Origin: Mycolicibacterium sp. P9-22
Lineage (GTDB): Bacteria > Actinomycetota > Actinomycetes > Mycobacteriales > Mycobacteriaceae
Direction: 5' to 3'
Assembly: GCF_008329585.1 (NCBI RefSeq)
Contig: NZ_NPKP01000003.1
Span: 310,001-374,000, forward strand
DNA length: 64,000 nucleotides
A program made the translations under genes and the position numbers. Position 1 is the stretch's first letter; each line of letters starts with the position of its first letter. Under the pieces are notes generated by a model. It worked only from the letters and a program-made list of their open reading frames with translations. It had not been told where the DNA came from and did not search any database. Below are positions 37,939 to 47,296 of this stretch, in pieces.

Positions 37939-39189
37939 ATGGCAGCTAGCCCCCAGAGTCTGTGTGAGTTCATCGACGCATCGCCGTCGCCGTACCACGT
38001 GTGCGCCACCGCGGCCCAGCGTCTGGGGGCCGCGGGGTACCGCGAACTGTCCGAGGCCGACGCCTGGCCCGCCGCGGGCAAGTTCTTCACCATCCGCGCG
38101 GGCTCGCTGGTCGCCTGGGACTCCTCGGGCGGGAGTGTGCCGTTCCGGATCGTGGGCGCGCACACCGACAGCCCCAACCTGCGGGTCAAACAGCACCCCG
38201 ATCGGGTGATCGCCGGCTGGCAGGTGGTGGCGCTGCAGCCCTACGGGGGGGCCTGGCTGAACTCCTGGCTGGACCGCGATCTGGGGATCAGCGGCCGGCT
38301 GTCGGTGGTGTCCGGAAATACCGTGAGTCATCGGCTGGTCCGGATCGACGACCCCATCCTGCGGGTCCCGCAGCTGGCGATCCACCTCTCCGAGGACCGC
38401 AAGGGCGTCAGCCTCGACCCGCAGCGTCACGTCAACGCGGTGTGGGGCGTCGGGGACCGGCGCTCCTTCTTGGGCTACGTCGCCGAACGGGCCGGGGTCG
38501 ACGAGGCCGAGGTGCTCGGCTTCGACCTGATGACCCACGACCTCACCCCCTCGGCGGTCACCGGGGCCGACGGAGATTTCGTCAGTGCGCCCCGCCTGGA
38601 CAACCAGGCCACCTGTTACGCCGGGCTGGAGGCGCTGCTGGCCGCGCCCGCCACCGCGTGCGTGCCGGTGCTGGCGCTGTTCGACCATGAAGAAGTCGGC
38701 TCGCAGTCCGATCACGGCGCCCAGTCCGATCTGCTGCTGACGGTGCTGGAACGCATCACCCTGGCCGGCGGCGGTGGCCGCGAGGACTTCCTGCGCAGGC
38801 TGTCCGAATCGATGGTCGCCTCGGGGGACATGGCGCACGCCACCCATCCCAACTATCCGGAGCGCCATGAGCCCGGCCATCAGATCGCGGTGAACGGCGG
38901 CCCGGTGCTCAAGGTGCAGCCGAACCTTCGCTACGCCACCGACGGCCGGACGGCGGCGGCGTTCGCGCTGGCCTGCCGGCAGGCCGGTGTGCCGCTGCAG
39001 CGCTACGAGCACCGCGCCGATCTGCCGTGCGGGTCCACCATCGGCCCCATGACGGCGGCGGGCACCGGCATCCCGACCGTCGACGTCGGCGCCGCCCAGC
39101 TGGCCATGCACTCGGCGCGCGAGGTCATGGGCGCCCGTGACGTGGCGATGTATGCAGCTGCACTGCGGGCTTTCCTGGCGCCGGACTGA
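37939..39189 (+). CDS. pepC: M18 aspartyl aminopeptidase
   Basis: A 416-residue metallopeptidase. The binuclear zinc ligands lie in [13 protein letters not shown] (His-Asp near residues 74-76), RLDNQATCY (Asp), [10 protein letters not shown] (Glu pair), and the C-terminal HSAREVMG (His). It removes acidic N-terminal residues from peptides in the cytosol. It starts 51 bases from the divergent DyP gene; no clear ribosome site precedes ATG 37939. It matches Rv0800. Confidence 0.92.
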   Translation: MAASPQSLCEFIDASPSPYHVCATAAQRLGAAGYRELSEADAWPAAGKFFTIRAGSLVAWDSSGGSVPFRIVGAHTDSPNLRVKQHPDRVIAGWQVVALQPYGGAWLNSWLDRDLGISGRLSVVSGNTVSHRLVRIDDPILRVPQLAIHLSEDRKGVSLDPQRHVNAVWGVGDRRSFLGYVAERAGVDEAEVLGFDLMTHDLTPSAVTGADGDFVSAPRLDNQATCYAGLEALLAAPATACVPVLALFDHEEVGSQSDHGAQSDLLLTVLERITLAGGGGREDFLRRLSESMVASGDMAHATHPNYPERHEPGHQIAVNGGPVLKVQPNLRYATDGRTAAAFALACRQAGVPLQRYEHRADLPCGSTIGPMTAAGTGIPTVDVGAAQLAMHSAREVMGARDVAMYAAALRAFLAPD

Positions 39190-39230
39190 TTTCCGGTGAG
39201 GTCGTCGGTGCCCTGTCCTAGGGTTGGGCC

Positions 39231-39578
39231 ATGGCATTGAGTGTTGAGATGATCACGTTCGATTGTGCGGATCCCGACGGCCTGGCCGACTGGTGGTCCA
39301 AGGCCGCCGGCGGTGACGTGAACGCCGTGGCGCCAGGCGAATTCGTCATGGTCACCGTCGAGGGACGCCCCGCGCTGGGCTTTCAGCGGGTACCCGACCC
39401 GACACCGGGCAAGAACAAGGTGCACCTGGACTTCCACGCCGCCGACAAGGAGGCCGAGGTCGCCCGCCTGGTCGCACTGGGCGCCACCGAGACCGGCCGG
39501 AACAGTTTCGGCCCCGACATGGACTGGGTGACGTTGGCCGACCCGGAAGGCAACGCCTTCTGCGTCGCCGGCGGATAG
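39231..39578 (+). CDS. VOC/glyoxalase-fold protein (Rv0801 type)
   Basis: A 115-residue single VOC domain. The order EMITFDCADPDGLADWWSKA, then VHLDFHAADKEAEVARLVAL and a C-terminal LADPEGNAFCVAGG, is the glyoxalase/bleomycin-resistance pattern with the metal-site Glu/His partly kept. It could be an isomerase, dioxygenase-like or binding protein. It follows the aminopeptidase by 41 bases. The 148 bases to purL hold no other gene. Confidence 0.82.
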   Translation: MALSVEMITFDCADPDGLADWWSKAAGGDVNAVAPGEFVMVTVEGRPALGFQRVPDPTPGKNKVHLDFHAADKEAEVARLVALGATETGRNSFGPDMDWVTLADPEGNAFCVAGG

Positions 39579-39714
39579 CGGCGGTGCGGAGGCCGGCAAC
39601 CAACCTGGATCGCCCGACCTCCGCCCGGTGGGCCGGCCGGCTCAATGGACGGTGACACCACACCGCCGGACACCCGCTCGCCGATGACCCGGGCAAGCCC
39701 GCGACGACACCGAA

Positions 39715-39720
39715 TAGACT
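39715..39720 (+). promoter_or_regulatory. -10 hexamer of purL, probably leaderless
   Basis: TAGACT ends 6 bases before GTG 39727, with no ribosome-binding site between. Confidence 0.6.
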
Positions 39721-39726
39721 GCTCGG

Positions 39727-42048
39727 GTGACCTCTGAGGCCTCCTCGCTCGATTCCGTCGGCACCCCCGTGATCGTCGATACCGTCGACCGGGCTGTCAG
39801 CACCCCCGATCACCCGCAGCCCTTCCGTGAGCTGGGCCTCAAGGACGACGAGTACCAGCGCATCCGCGAGATCCTGGGCCGCCGGCCCACCGAGGCCGAG
39901 CTGGCGATGTACTCGGTCATGTGGAGCGAGCATTGCTCCTACAAGTCCTCCAAGGTGCACCTGCGCTACTTCGGTGAGACCACCACCGACGAGATGCGGG
40001 CCGGGATGCTGGCGGGCATCGGCGAGAACGCCGGCGTGGTGGACATCGGTGACGGCTGGGCGGTCACCTTCAAGGTGGAATCGCACAACCATCCGTCCTA
40101 TGTGGAGCCCTACCAGGGCGCGGCGACCGGTGTCGGCGGCATCGTCCGCGACATCATGGCCATGGGCGCCCGCCCGGTCGCGGTGATGGATCAGCTGCGT
40201 TTCGGCGCCGCCGACGCTCCCGACACCCGCCGCGTGCTCGACGGTGTGGTCCGCGGCATCGGCGGCTACGGCAACTCGCTGGGCCTGCCCAATATCGGCG
40301 GTGAGACCGTCTTCGACCCCTCCTACGCGGGCAACCCGCTGGTGAACGCGCTGTGTGTCGGCGTGCTGCGCAAGGAGGACCTGCACCTGGCCTTCGCGTC
40401 CGGCACCGGCAACAAGATCATCCTGTTCGGCGCCCGCACCGGCCTGGACGGTATCGGCGGCGTCAGTGTGCTGGCGAGCGAGACCTTCGGCGGTGACGAG
40501 GGATCCGGCCCCGGGCGCAAGAAGCTGCCCGCGGTGCAGGTCGGCGATCCGTTCATGGAGAAGGTGCTCATCGAGTGCTGCCTGGAGCTCTACGCAGCCG
40601 ACCTGGTGGTCGGCATCCAGGACCTCGGCGGCGCCGGACTGTCCTGTGCCACCTCGGAACTCGCGTCCGCCGGTGACGGTGGCATGCGGGTGGAGCTGGA
40701 AGCGGTACCCCAGCGCGCCGCCGATATGACCCCCGCGGAGATCCTGTCCTCGGAATCTCAGGAACGCATGTGCGCGGTGGTGACACCGGAGAACGTGGAC
40801 AAGTTCATGGCCGTCTGCCGCAAATGGGAGGTACTGGCCAGCGTCATCGGTGAGGTCACCGACGGCGACCGCCTCGAGATCACCTGGCACGGAGAGACCG
40901 TCGTGGACGTGCCGCCGCGCACCGTGGCCCACGAGGGCCCGGTCTACAAGCGACCGGTGGCCCGGCCCGACACCCAGGACGCGCTGATCGCCGACACCTC
41001 GGCCAAACTGCCCCGCCCGGCGACCGGCGATGAGCTCAAGGCGACGGTGCTTGCCCTACTCGGCAGCCCGCACCTGTGCAGCCGGGCGTTCATCACCGAA
41101 CAGTACGACCGCTACGTGCGCGGCAACACCGTGCTCGCCGAGCATGCCGACGGTGGCGTGCTGCGCATCGACGAGGCCACCGGCCGCGGTGTCGCGATCT
41201 CCACCGACGCCTCCGGGCGCTACACGCAGCTCGACCCGTACACCGGTGCGCAGCTGGCGCTGGCCGAGGCGTACCGCAATGTGGCCGTCACCGGGGCCAC
41301 CCCCGTCGCGGTCACCAACTGCCTGAACTTCGGCTCACCGGAGGATCCGGGCGTCATGTGGCAGTTCTCCCAGGCGGTCCGCGGACTCGCCGATGGCTGT
41401 GCGACGCTCGGGATTCCGGTCACCGGCGGCAACGTCAGCTTCTACAACCAGACCGGCAGCACGCCGATCCTGCCGACTCCGGTGGTCGGCGTGCTGGGCG
41501 TCATCGACGATGTGACCCGCCGCATCCCGACCGGCCTGGGCAACGAGCCCGGGGAGACGCTGCTGTTGCTCGGTGACACCCGCGATGAATTCGACGGGTC
41601 CATCTGGGCGCAGGTTACCGGCGACCATCTCGGTGGCGTGCCACCGCAGGTCGACCTGGCGCGCGAGAAGCTGCTGGCCGAGGTGCTGACCGCGGCATCG
41701 CGGGACGGATTGGTCTCGGCGGCACACGATCTGAGCGAAGGCGGGCTCATCCAGGCCGTCATCGAGGCCTCGCTGGCAGGCGAGACCGGCAGCCGTGTCG
41801 TACTGCCGGAGGGCGTGGATCCCTTTGTCTACCTGTTCTCCGAGTCGGCAGGCCGCGTCCTGGTGGCGGTGCCGCGCACCGAGGAGAGCCGGTTCCGGGC
41901 CATGTGCGAGGCGCGCAACCTGCCGGTGACCCGGATCGGCGTATCCGATGAGGGCAGCAACTCGATCGAAGTGCAAGGGCAGTTCACGTTGACGCTCGCC
42001 GAACTGCGGGCCACCTCCGAGGGCGTGCTGCCCGGGCTGTTCGGGTGA
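39727..42048 (+). CDS. purL: FGAM synthase, large subunit
   Basis: A 773-residue small-type PurL that amidates FGAR with ATP and ammonia from PurQ. Motifs include [12 protein letters not shown] near residue 65, [20 protein letters not shown] and [18 protein letters not shown]. Further on are [28 protein letters not shown] and [12 protein letters not shown]. The N-terminus has an extra acidic leader of about 35 residues. Its TGA overlaps the start of the next gene (GTGA at 42045). Confidence 0.96.
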   Translation: MTSEASSLDSVGTPVIVDTVDRAVSTPDHPQPFRELGLKDDEYQRIREILGRRPTEAELAMYSVMWSEHCSYKSSKVHLRYFGETTTDEMRAGMLAGIGENAGVVDIGDGWAVTFKVESHNHPSYVEPYQGAATGVGGIVRDIMAMGARPVAVMDQLRFGAADAPDTRRVLDGVVRGIGGYGNSLGLPNIGGETVFDPSYAGNPLVNALCVGVLRKEDLHLAFASGTGNKIILFGARTGLDGIGGVSVLASETFGGDEGSGPGRKKLPAVQVGDPFMEKVLIECCLELYAADLVVGIQDLGGAGLSCATSELASAGDGGMRVELEAVPQRAADMTPAEILSSESQERMCAVVTPENVDKFMAVCRKWEVLASVIGEVTDGDRLEITWHGETVVDVPPRTVAHEGPVYKRPVARPDTQDALIADTSAKLPRPATGDELKATVLALLGSPHLCSRAFITEQYDRYVRGNTVLAEHADGGVLRIDEATGRGVAISTDASGRYTQLDPYTGAQLALAEAYRNVAVTGATPVAVTNCLNFGSPEDPGVMWQFSQAVRGLADGCATLGIPVTGGNVSFYNQTGSTPILPTPVVGVLGVIDDVTRRIPTGLGNEPGETLLLLGDTRDEFDGSIWAQVTGDHLGGVPPQVDLAREKLLAEVLTAASRDGLVSAAHDLSEGGLIQAVIEASLAGETGSRVVLPEGVDPFVYLFSESAGRVLVAVPRTEESRFRAMCEARNLPVTRIGVSDEGSNSIEVQGQFTLTLAELRATSEGVLPGLFG

Positions 42049-43769
42049 TTGACCGGACCACATTCCGGCATCCGTTACTGGTTTGGGCCTGGAGTCTGGT
42101 CCGACTCGATTTCGTCGGCATCCCCGCCGGCGCATTGTTCTTCTGCCTGTCCCTGACCCCGTCGTTGCTCCCGAGGGACTGGCTGTTCGCCGGGCTGATC
42201 GGTGGCATCAACGCCGCCATCGGTTACGGGATCGGCGTATTGATCCGAAAAATTATGCACCGCTTCGTGTTACGGCACCGATCCTGGTGGCCGCCGAGAG
42301 CGTCGACATTGCGCATCGCCAAGGTCGTGATCGTGGCCGGCGCGCTGATCGTGCCGGTGCTCACCGTGATCCCGGCAGCCCGGTGGCAGCGCCAGGTGTC
42401 GGCGCTGATGGGTATCGAGGGACCCACGACGCTGAGCTACCTGCGCACCCTGCTGCTGGCGGTGCTGGTCGGTGCCGTCTGTATCGCGGTGTGGCGCGTG
42501 CTGGCGGATCTGGTCAAACTCATCGCGCGCATGCTGATCCGCCGCTGGCGACTGCACAGCGAGGTCGCCTTCTTCATCGGCACCGCGATCATCGCGGTGC
42601 TGTTCGTCATGATGGTCAACGGCGTGCTCTACCGCGGGTTCCTGCTCGGCGCCAGCCAGGTCTTCCAGCCGCAGAACTCGACCAGCATGGCCGGAGTCAC
42701 CCAGCCGCTGGAACCCGAGAAGTCAGGCAGCCCAACCTCTTTCGCTCCATGGGATTCCCTCGGCTACCAAGGTCGCAACTTCGTTGCAGGCGGGCCGGAC
42801 GCCGCCGAACTGACCCGGCTCAACGGTGTGCCCGCGCTGGAACCGATCCGGGTGTACGCCGGGCTGCAGACCGCCGACACCGATGAGAGCCGGATGGCGG
42901 TACTGCTCAGCGAGCTGGAACGGACCGGGGCGTTCGACCGCCAACTGCTGGTCATCATCCCGACGACCGGCACGGGCTGGGTCAACCCGATCGCCGCGCG
43001 GGCCGTGGAGTCCATGTACAACGGGGACACCGCGCTGGTCGGCATGCAGTATTCGTATCTGCCCAGCTGGATTTCGTTCCTCGGCGACCGGCAGAAGTCG
43101 ATCCAGACGGCACAGATGATGATCGAGGGCATCCATCAGCGGTGGTCCGAACTGCCGGAGAACGACCGGCCGAAACTGGTGCTGTACGGCGAGAGTCTGG
43201 GTTCTTACGCCGGTCAGGGGGCGTTCGGCTGGCTACCCGACATCGCCGAGATGGACTTCTCGGGAGTGCTGTGGGTCGGTCCGCCGCACGAGAGTTCGTT
43301 GTGGAGCGGGCTGGTGGGCCGCCGTGACCCGGGCACACCGGAGGTCGAACCGCGCTACGACAACGGCAGCACGGTGCGCTTCTCGCAGGCGGCCGATCCC
43401 GCCGATGTGCAGCGGGTCGCCGCCCCGCCCTGGGATGGCACCCGGGTGCTGTTCTTGCAGCACGCTTCTGACCCCATTGTCTGGTGGTCGCCGAATCTGC
43501 TGTTCTCCCGGCCGGATTGGCTTCGGGAGCCGCCGGGTGCCGACCGCACCGCGTCCATGCGCTGGTATCCGATTGTGACGTTCTGGCAGGTCAGTGCCGA
43601 TATGACGAATGCTGCGGGGGTGCCAGAAGGGCACGGGCACAACTACTCCGACACCGTGCTCGACGGTCTGGTGGCCGTCGCCGCCCCGGACGGTTGGACG
43701 CCTGCCGACACCGAGCGGGTCCGTGACGACCTGGACAGCAAGGCGGGCGTCGACGGCCCGGAGACTTAG
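42045..43769 (+). CDS. Membrane-anchored alpha/beta-hydrolase (Abhydrolase_9 type)
   Basis: A 574-residue protein. The first half holds about four hydrophobic helices ([38 protein letters not shown], and others). The second half is an alpha/beta-hydrolase domain with the serine elbow [10 protein letters not shown] near residue 385, [10 protein letters not shown], and a histidine in GHGHNYSD near 540. The domain order matches the actinobacterial membrane Abhydrolase_9 family of unknown substrate, perhaps lipid-directed. The GTG overlaps the purL stop, so it is translationally coupled to purL. It ends 4 bases into the convergent flavoprotein gene. Confidence 0.82.
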   Translation: MIDRTTFRHPLLVWAWSLVRLDFVGIPAGALFFCLSLTPSLLPRDWLFAGLIGGINAAIGYGIGVLIRKIMHRFVLRHRSWWPPRASTLRIAKVVIVAGALIVPVLTVIPAARWQRQVSALMGIEGPTTLSYLRTLLLAVLVGAVCIAVWRVLADLVKLIARMLIRRWRLHSEVAFFIGTAIIAVLFVMMVNGVLYRGFLLGASQVFQPQNSTSMAGVTQPLEPEKSGSPTSFAPWDSLGYQGRNFVAGGPDAAELTRLNGVPALEPIRVYAGLQTADTDESRMAVLLSELERTGAFDRQLLVIIPTTGTGWVNPIAARAVESMYNGDTALVGMQYSYLPSWISFLGDRQKSIQTAQMMIEGIHQRWSELPENDRPKLVLYGESLGSYAGQGAFGWLPDIAEMDFSGVLWVGPPHESSLWSGLVGRRDPGTPEVEPRYDNGSTVRFSQAADPADVQRVAAPPWDGTRVLFLQHASDPIVWWSPNLLFSRPDWLREPPGADRTASMRWYPIVTFWQVSADMTNAAGVPEGHGHNYSDTVLDGLVAVAAPDGWTPADTERVRDDLDSKAGVDGPET

Positions 43770-44188
43770 AGGTTTCTGATATCGGGCACCAGCTCGTGCG
43801 GGTCGGTGTCGAGGTCGTCGATACCGAAGCTGATGATGCGGGTGGGCGTGATCCTGATGATGCCGGCGTCGAGCTCGTCACCGGACTTGCCGACCGCGGG
43901 TGCCACCCAGGCCTGCTCGGCGGTGCCTCGGATCTCCAGACAGCGCACCCGCCACGGATCGCGGGAGGCGATATCGTCCACCACGAACGCCACCTTCGGG
44001 TGGTGCGCGATGTTGCGCCACTTCTGACTGTCGGACATGTGGAACCCGGCGATGTCGATGGTGCCCAGCTCGGCGTTGTAGCTGAAACCGACCGGGCTGT
44101 TCTGGGGTGTGCCGTTGCGCTGAATCGTGGCGAGACGGCCCAGATCGGCCTGATTCAGGAAGTTGATCTCGTGCGGTTTCATGGACAT
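43766..44188 (-). CDS. PPOX-class F420-type flavoprotein
   Basis: A 140-residue split-barrel protein of the pyridoxamine oxidase superfamily, F420-dependent type. It has LNQADLGRLATIQRNGTPQ, then VGFSYN, KWRNIAHHPKVAFVVDD and a final IRITPTRIISFGID. Relatives use deazaflavin F420 or heme and often reduce quinones or xenobiotics. The ATG at 44188 lies 7 bases after a likely -10, so it would be leaderless. A SoxR-like palindrome spans the promoter (44204-44223). Confidence 0.85.
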   Translation of the reverse strand: MSMKPHEINFLNQADLGRLATIQRNGTPQNSPVGFSYNAELGTIDIAGFHMSDSQKWRNIAHHPKVAFVVDDIASRDPWRVRCLEIRGTAEQAWVAPAVGKSGDELDAGIIRITPTRIISFGIDDLDTDPHELVPDIRNL

Positions 44189-44203
44189 GTCCGCCAGGCT
44201 AGA

Positions 44204-44223
44204 ACCTCAATGTTCATTGAGGT
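44204..44223 (-). promoter_or_regulatory. MerR/SoxR-type operator in a 19-base-spaced promoter
   Basis: Perfect arms ACCTCAATG and CATTGAGGT with a 2-base centre. On the minus strand the palindrome lies between TTGACC (-35) and TAGCCT (-10) separated by exactly 19 bases, the overlong spacing typical of MerR-family promoters. The outer CCTCAA/TTGAGG arms equal those of the SoxR box. The controlled gene is the F420-type flavoprotein. Confidence 0.6.
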
Positions 44224-44230
44224 CAAGGGC

Positions 44231-45445
44231 TCAGGGATTGATGGTGGGCGCACCGACCTGGCGACCCCACACGTAGTCGGTGAAGATCGGCTGCCCCAGC
44301 TCGAAGTGGTTGTAGGGCGCGATTGACAACCCGGTGTCCATCACCAGATACGGGGCCGGCCACAGCTCACGGGTGATCTTCTGCCAGCATCCCGGCCGTC
44401 CGCCCGGCCCGCCGCGGGCGTTCACCCTCGGCAGATTGTCCGGGAACACATAGGTGTTGGGCACGCCCATACCGAAGATCGTGCCCGCCGACGCCAGCGA
44501 GTACCCGTTGTCACCGCCGAACACCTCGGCCATCAACGGGGCGGCGTCGTAATAGTTGCGGATGGTGCAGAACAGTTGGGGGCTGTAGTAGTCGAACAGT
44601 TTCGACGTGGGGATCAGATCGTGTGCGGCACGCACCAGGTACGGTCCGCCCCGCTCCAGGATGTCACCGGCGGTGCCGCTGAATCCGATCGCCGACATCA
44701 GTGCGTCGTCGACCGCGCTGCGCTGATCGTGCAGCGCGCCCGCGGTGAGCGCCGCCGAGGCGAGCCCGTCGAACAGGTCGGGCGCGGCGTCGCCATAGCT
44801 GTCGGCCAGCGCGGTCAGGCCGCGCACGTCGAGGCGGAATTGCGGCATCTGGGCGTTGAGGCGTTCCAGGATGGCGTTGCCGTCGGCCAGTGAGTCGCCG
44901 AACTTGGTGCCCATCCCGCCGAGCGCCTGCGCCGCCGCGGTGAGGGTCTGGTTCAGCTTCACCGGGTCGACTCGCTCCGAGATCGCCATGATCGTCTCGA
45001 ACAGGGTGTTGAACTCGGTGCTCACCCACGTGGCATTGATCTCACTGCCGGCCGATATCCGTTGTGGGGAAGGGTTTTCCGGTGAGCGTAGCGCGATGTA
45101 CTTGTTGCCGAACACGGTGCTGGCGTTGATATCGGCGCTCACGTTCGCCGGGATGAGGTGCAGATACCTGGGGTCGACCTGCAATGTCAGCTGCGCGTGC
45201 GGTGTGCCGGCGATGCTGGTTGACGCAATGTCGCCGACCCGGCCGATCTCCACCCCGTTGAGCGTGACCTTCGATCCCGGATCGAGGACCAGCCCGGCGC
45301 GCGGCGATATCAGCGTCAGATCGGTGCGCGACCGGAAATCGCCCCTGAACTGCCCCCAGATCAGCGCGGCGCCGATCGTCAGCAGGATGAGCGCGATGGC
45401 GCCGACCGTCTTGTACGGCGGTGCCGGACGGTCGACGACAGCCAC
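44231..45445 (-). CDS. Orphan MCE-domain protein (MlaD/MceA-like)
   Basis: A 404-residue protein with one N-terminal membrane anchor (TVGAIALILLTIGAALIWG at about 13-31). An MCE domain follows at about 40-120 (VLDPGSKVTLNGVEIGRVGDI, FGNKYIALRSP). The helical region after it contains VSTEFNTLFETIMAISERVDP, typical of MceA-F C-terminal halves. The C-terminus ends at VGAPTINP. It should be part of a periplasmic lipid shuttle, but no YrbE permeases or other mce genes are beside it. GTG 45445 is only 18 bases from the divergent SCP-like start. Confidence 0.85.
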   Translation of the reverse strand: MAVVDRPAPPYKTVGAIALILLTIGAALIWGQFRGDFRSRTDLTLISPRAGLVLDPGSKVTLNGVEIGRVGDIASTSIAGTPHAQLTLQVDPRYLHLIPANVSADINASTVFGNKYIALRSPENPSPQRISAGSEINATWVSTEFNTLFETIMAISERVDPVKLNQTLTAAAQALGGMGTKFGDSLADGNAILERLNAQMPQFRLDVRGLTALADSYGDAAPDLFDGLASAALTAGALHDQRSAVDDALMSAIGFSGTAGDILERGGPYLVRAAHDLIPTSKLFDYYSPQLFCTIRNYYDAAPLMAEVFGGDNGYSLASAGTIFGMGVPNTYVFPDNLPRVNARGGPGGRPGCWQKITRELWPAPYLVMDTGLSIAPYNHFELGQPIFTDYVWGRQVGAPTINP

Positions 45446-45462
45446 TTTGCGACACTAAACCG

Positions 45463-45843
45463 ATGATGGCCCGTCGTACCGCAGATCCGGCAGAGACACG
45501 CGCCGCGGTGCTCGCGGTGGGCGAGTGGTTGCGCGACGGGTCCGCGCCGGAACCGGCGCGCGACGAGCTGGCCGCCGCGGTGCGCCTCACCGCGCGCACA
45601 CTGGCCGCCGTGGCGCCGGGCGCCAGCGTCGAGGTCCGGGTCCCGCCGTTCGTGGCGGTGCAGTGCATCGAGGGGCCCCGGCACACCCGCGGCACCCCGG
45701 CCAATGTGGTGGAAACCGATCCACGCACCTGGCTGCTGCTGGTCACCGGGCTGATCGGGATGGACGCGCCGGCGCTACATCTGTCCGGATCGCGCGCCGC
45801 CGAGATCTCCCAGTGGCTGCCGCTGGTGGACCTGGCTTCCTAG
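45463..45843 (+). CDS. Sterol-carrier-family-like protein (Rv0807 type)
   Basis: A 126-residue protein. It has an N-terminal helix ETRAAVLAVGEWLRDG and a sheet with SVEVRVPPFVAVQ and GTPANVVETDPRTWLLLVTG, the pattern annotated in actinobacteria as a sterol carrier family (bacterial SCP-like). It probably binds a hydrophobic ligand or plays an unknown cytosolic role. ATG 45463 or 45466 are equivalent. It ends with a 4-base tail overlap into the convergent DoxX-type gene. Confidence 0.75.
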   Translation: MMARRTADPAETRAAVLAVGEWLRDGSAPEPARDELAAAVRLTARTLAAVAPGASVEVRVPPFVAVQCIEGPRHTRGTPANVVETDPRTWLLLVTGLIGMDAPALHLSGSRAAEISQWLPLVDLAS

Positions 45844-47150
45844 CGGAAGTACGGGTACTCCTGCACCCAGTGGAACCCGCGGTTGCGCAGGGTGAAGCTC
45901 GACAGGTCGACCGCGTGCAGCGCGATGCTGACGGGGCGTCCCTGTAACCGACCGGTCAGCTCCAGACGGTCCGGTGCCGGCCGCTCGACGCTGAAGTCGG
46001 CGAACGGCGAGGGGTCCGGTACGGCGGCGGTCTTCCCGTCCGGATCCGGCAACGGCGCGGTGATCGTGACGTGGCCGCCGTCCAGCTGTGCGGGCGCGTC
46101 CCGCAGGGTGCCGTCCATCAGCTGGAAGGTGATCACCTCTGGCTCGTCGAAAACCAGGTGGCTCCACCGGAACCGGTCGGTGGTGAGCGGGGGAGCCACC
46201 CGCCCGTCCACGCTGAACTCGGTGACCGCCCAGATGCCGTACAGCTCCGGCTTGGGCCTGCCACCGCCGTACTCGTGCCAGGACTGCCAGCCCACGACGG
46301 CCAGACCGATGGCGACCCAGATGCCCAGACCCGCCTGCACGGCCGTCGCGATCCGGTTGGCCCGCCGCCCGGCGAACAGGGCCGGTGTGCGCACCGGCAC
46401 CGAATGACGTTCCAGCACAACAGCATCGGCCAGCCGCCGCAGATGCGGTGCGAGCAGTACCAGACTGATCAGCAACAGGTGGAAGGACAGGATCTTCACC
46501 GGCACGTCGAAGGCCATGTTGAGCAGGAACACCTGTCCCATGCTCAGCAGGCTGAGCAGCGCGCCCAGCACCGCGGTCCGGGGCCAGAACAACAACAGCC
46601 CCGCGACGACCTCCACGGCGCCCAGCGCCATCTCGTAGGGCGGTGAACTGCCGACCTGCAGCCACAGCACCGAAGCCGGACTGAAGTGCCCGAAGGGCTG
46701 CAACAGTGCCTGCAGCGGCGGTGCCGGCATCTGGGTGGGGATGAGCTTCGCGAAACCGTAGAACAGCATCTGTCCGCCGAGGCACAACCGCAGCAGCACG
46801 GTGAACCAGACGGCCAGCCGGGTGTACTCGGTGCGCCGCCGGTCCAGCACCGACCACACCGCGGTACCGATGAGCGCGATCAGCAGCAGGCAGGCCATCG
46901 ACACCCAGATCGCGGCCTGGTCCCCGCTGCCCGAATCGAGACGCAGCGCCGCGTCGACCCCGAACAGCGTGCGGCCCACCCACTCGGTGGCCGGGGCGGT
47001 CAGCGACATCTGCCACATCACCGCCCCGGCGGGCAGCCAGAGCCCGACGATGCCGGCGAATGCGAAGGTGATCTGGGCGAACCACAGGCAGAACAAGCCG
47101 AAGTACAGGAAGCAGAACCGGAACGCGACGCGCGTCACTGGAGGCCACAC
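45840..47150 (-). CDS. DoxX-like integral membrane protein with a C-terminal soluble domain
   Basis: A 436-residue protein with about seven hydrophobic helices in the first 290 residues. One block (LRLCLGGQMLFYGFAKLIP) is typical of DoxX/SURF4-like proteins, followed by ALGAVEVVAGLLLFWPRTA. Residues 300-436 form a soluble beta-rich domain (YGIWAVTEFSVDG, HLVFDEPEVITFQLMDG). The role is unknown; DoxX relatives take part in membrane redox or thiol stress. GTG 47150 starts 146 bases from the divergent purF. Confidence 0.78.
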   Translation of the reverse strand: MWPPVTRVAFRFCFLYFGLFCLWFAQITFAFAGIVGLWLPAGAVMWQMSLTAPATEWVGRTLFGVDAALRLDSGSGDQAAIWVSMACLLLIALIGTAVWSVLDRRRTEYTRLAVWFTVLLRLCLGGQMLFYGFAKLIPTQMPAPPLQALLQPFGHFSPASVLWLQVGSSPPYEMALGAVEVVAGLLLFWPRTAVLGALLSLLSMGQVFLLNMAFDVPVKILSFHLLLISLVLLAPHLRRLADAVVLERHSVPVRTPALFAGRRANRIATAVQAGLGIWVAIGLAVVGWQSWHEYGGGRPKPELYGIWAVTEFSVDGRVAPPLTTDRFRWSHLVFDEPEVITFQLMDGTLRDAPAQLDGGHVTITAPLPDPDGKTAAVPDPSPFADFSVERPAPDRLELTGRLQGRPVSIALHAVDLSSFTLRNRGFHWVQEYPYFR

Positions 47151-47253
47151 GCCACCAACGCTAGTCGGCGGGAATGCCGAGCCCCGGGGCCGCCGTTGGT
47201 TGATGTGACGACGAAAACCGGCGTCCGATTGAGTTATTGGGGCCGGATGACCG

Positions 47254-47259
47254 TAGACT
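47254..47259 (+). promoter_or_regulatory. -10 hexamer of purF
   Basis: TAGACT, same hexamer as before purL, but here 37 bases before GTG 47297, leaving a leader with a GGGAGC ribosome site. Confidence 0.45.
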
Positions 47260-47296
47260 GGCCCACGTCACCCACAGCCCCCAGGGAGCAGCCATC

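Noticed and set aside
45775..47148. 457-codon minus-strand frame overlapping the DoxX-like gene
   Set aside because: The other frame (45840-47150) has clear membrane helices and DoxX motifs; this one is Arg/Gly-rich shadow.
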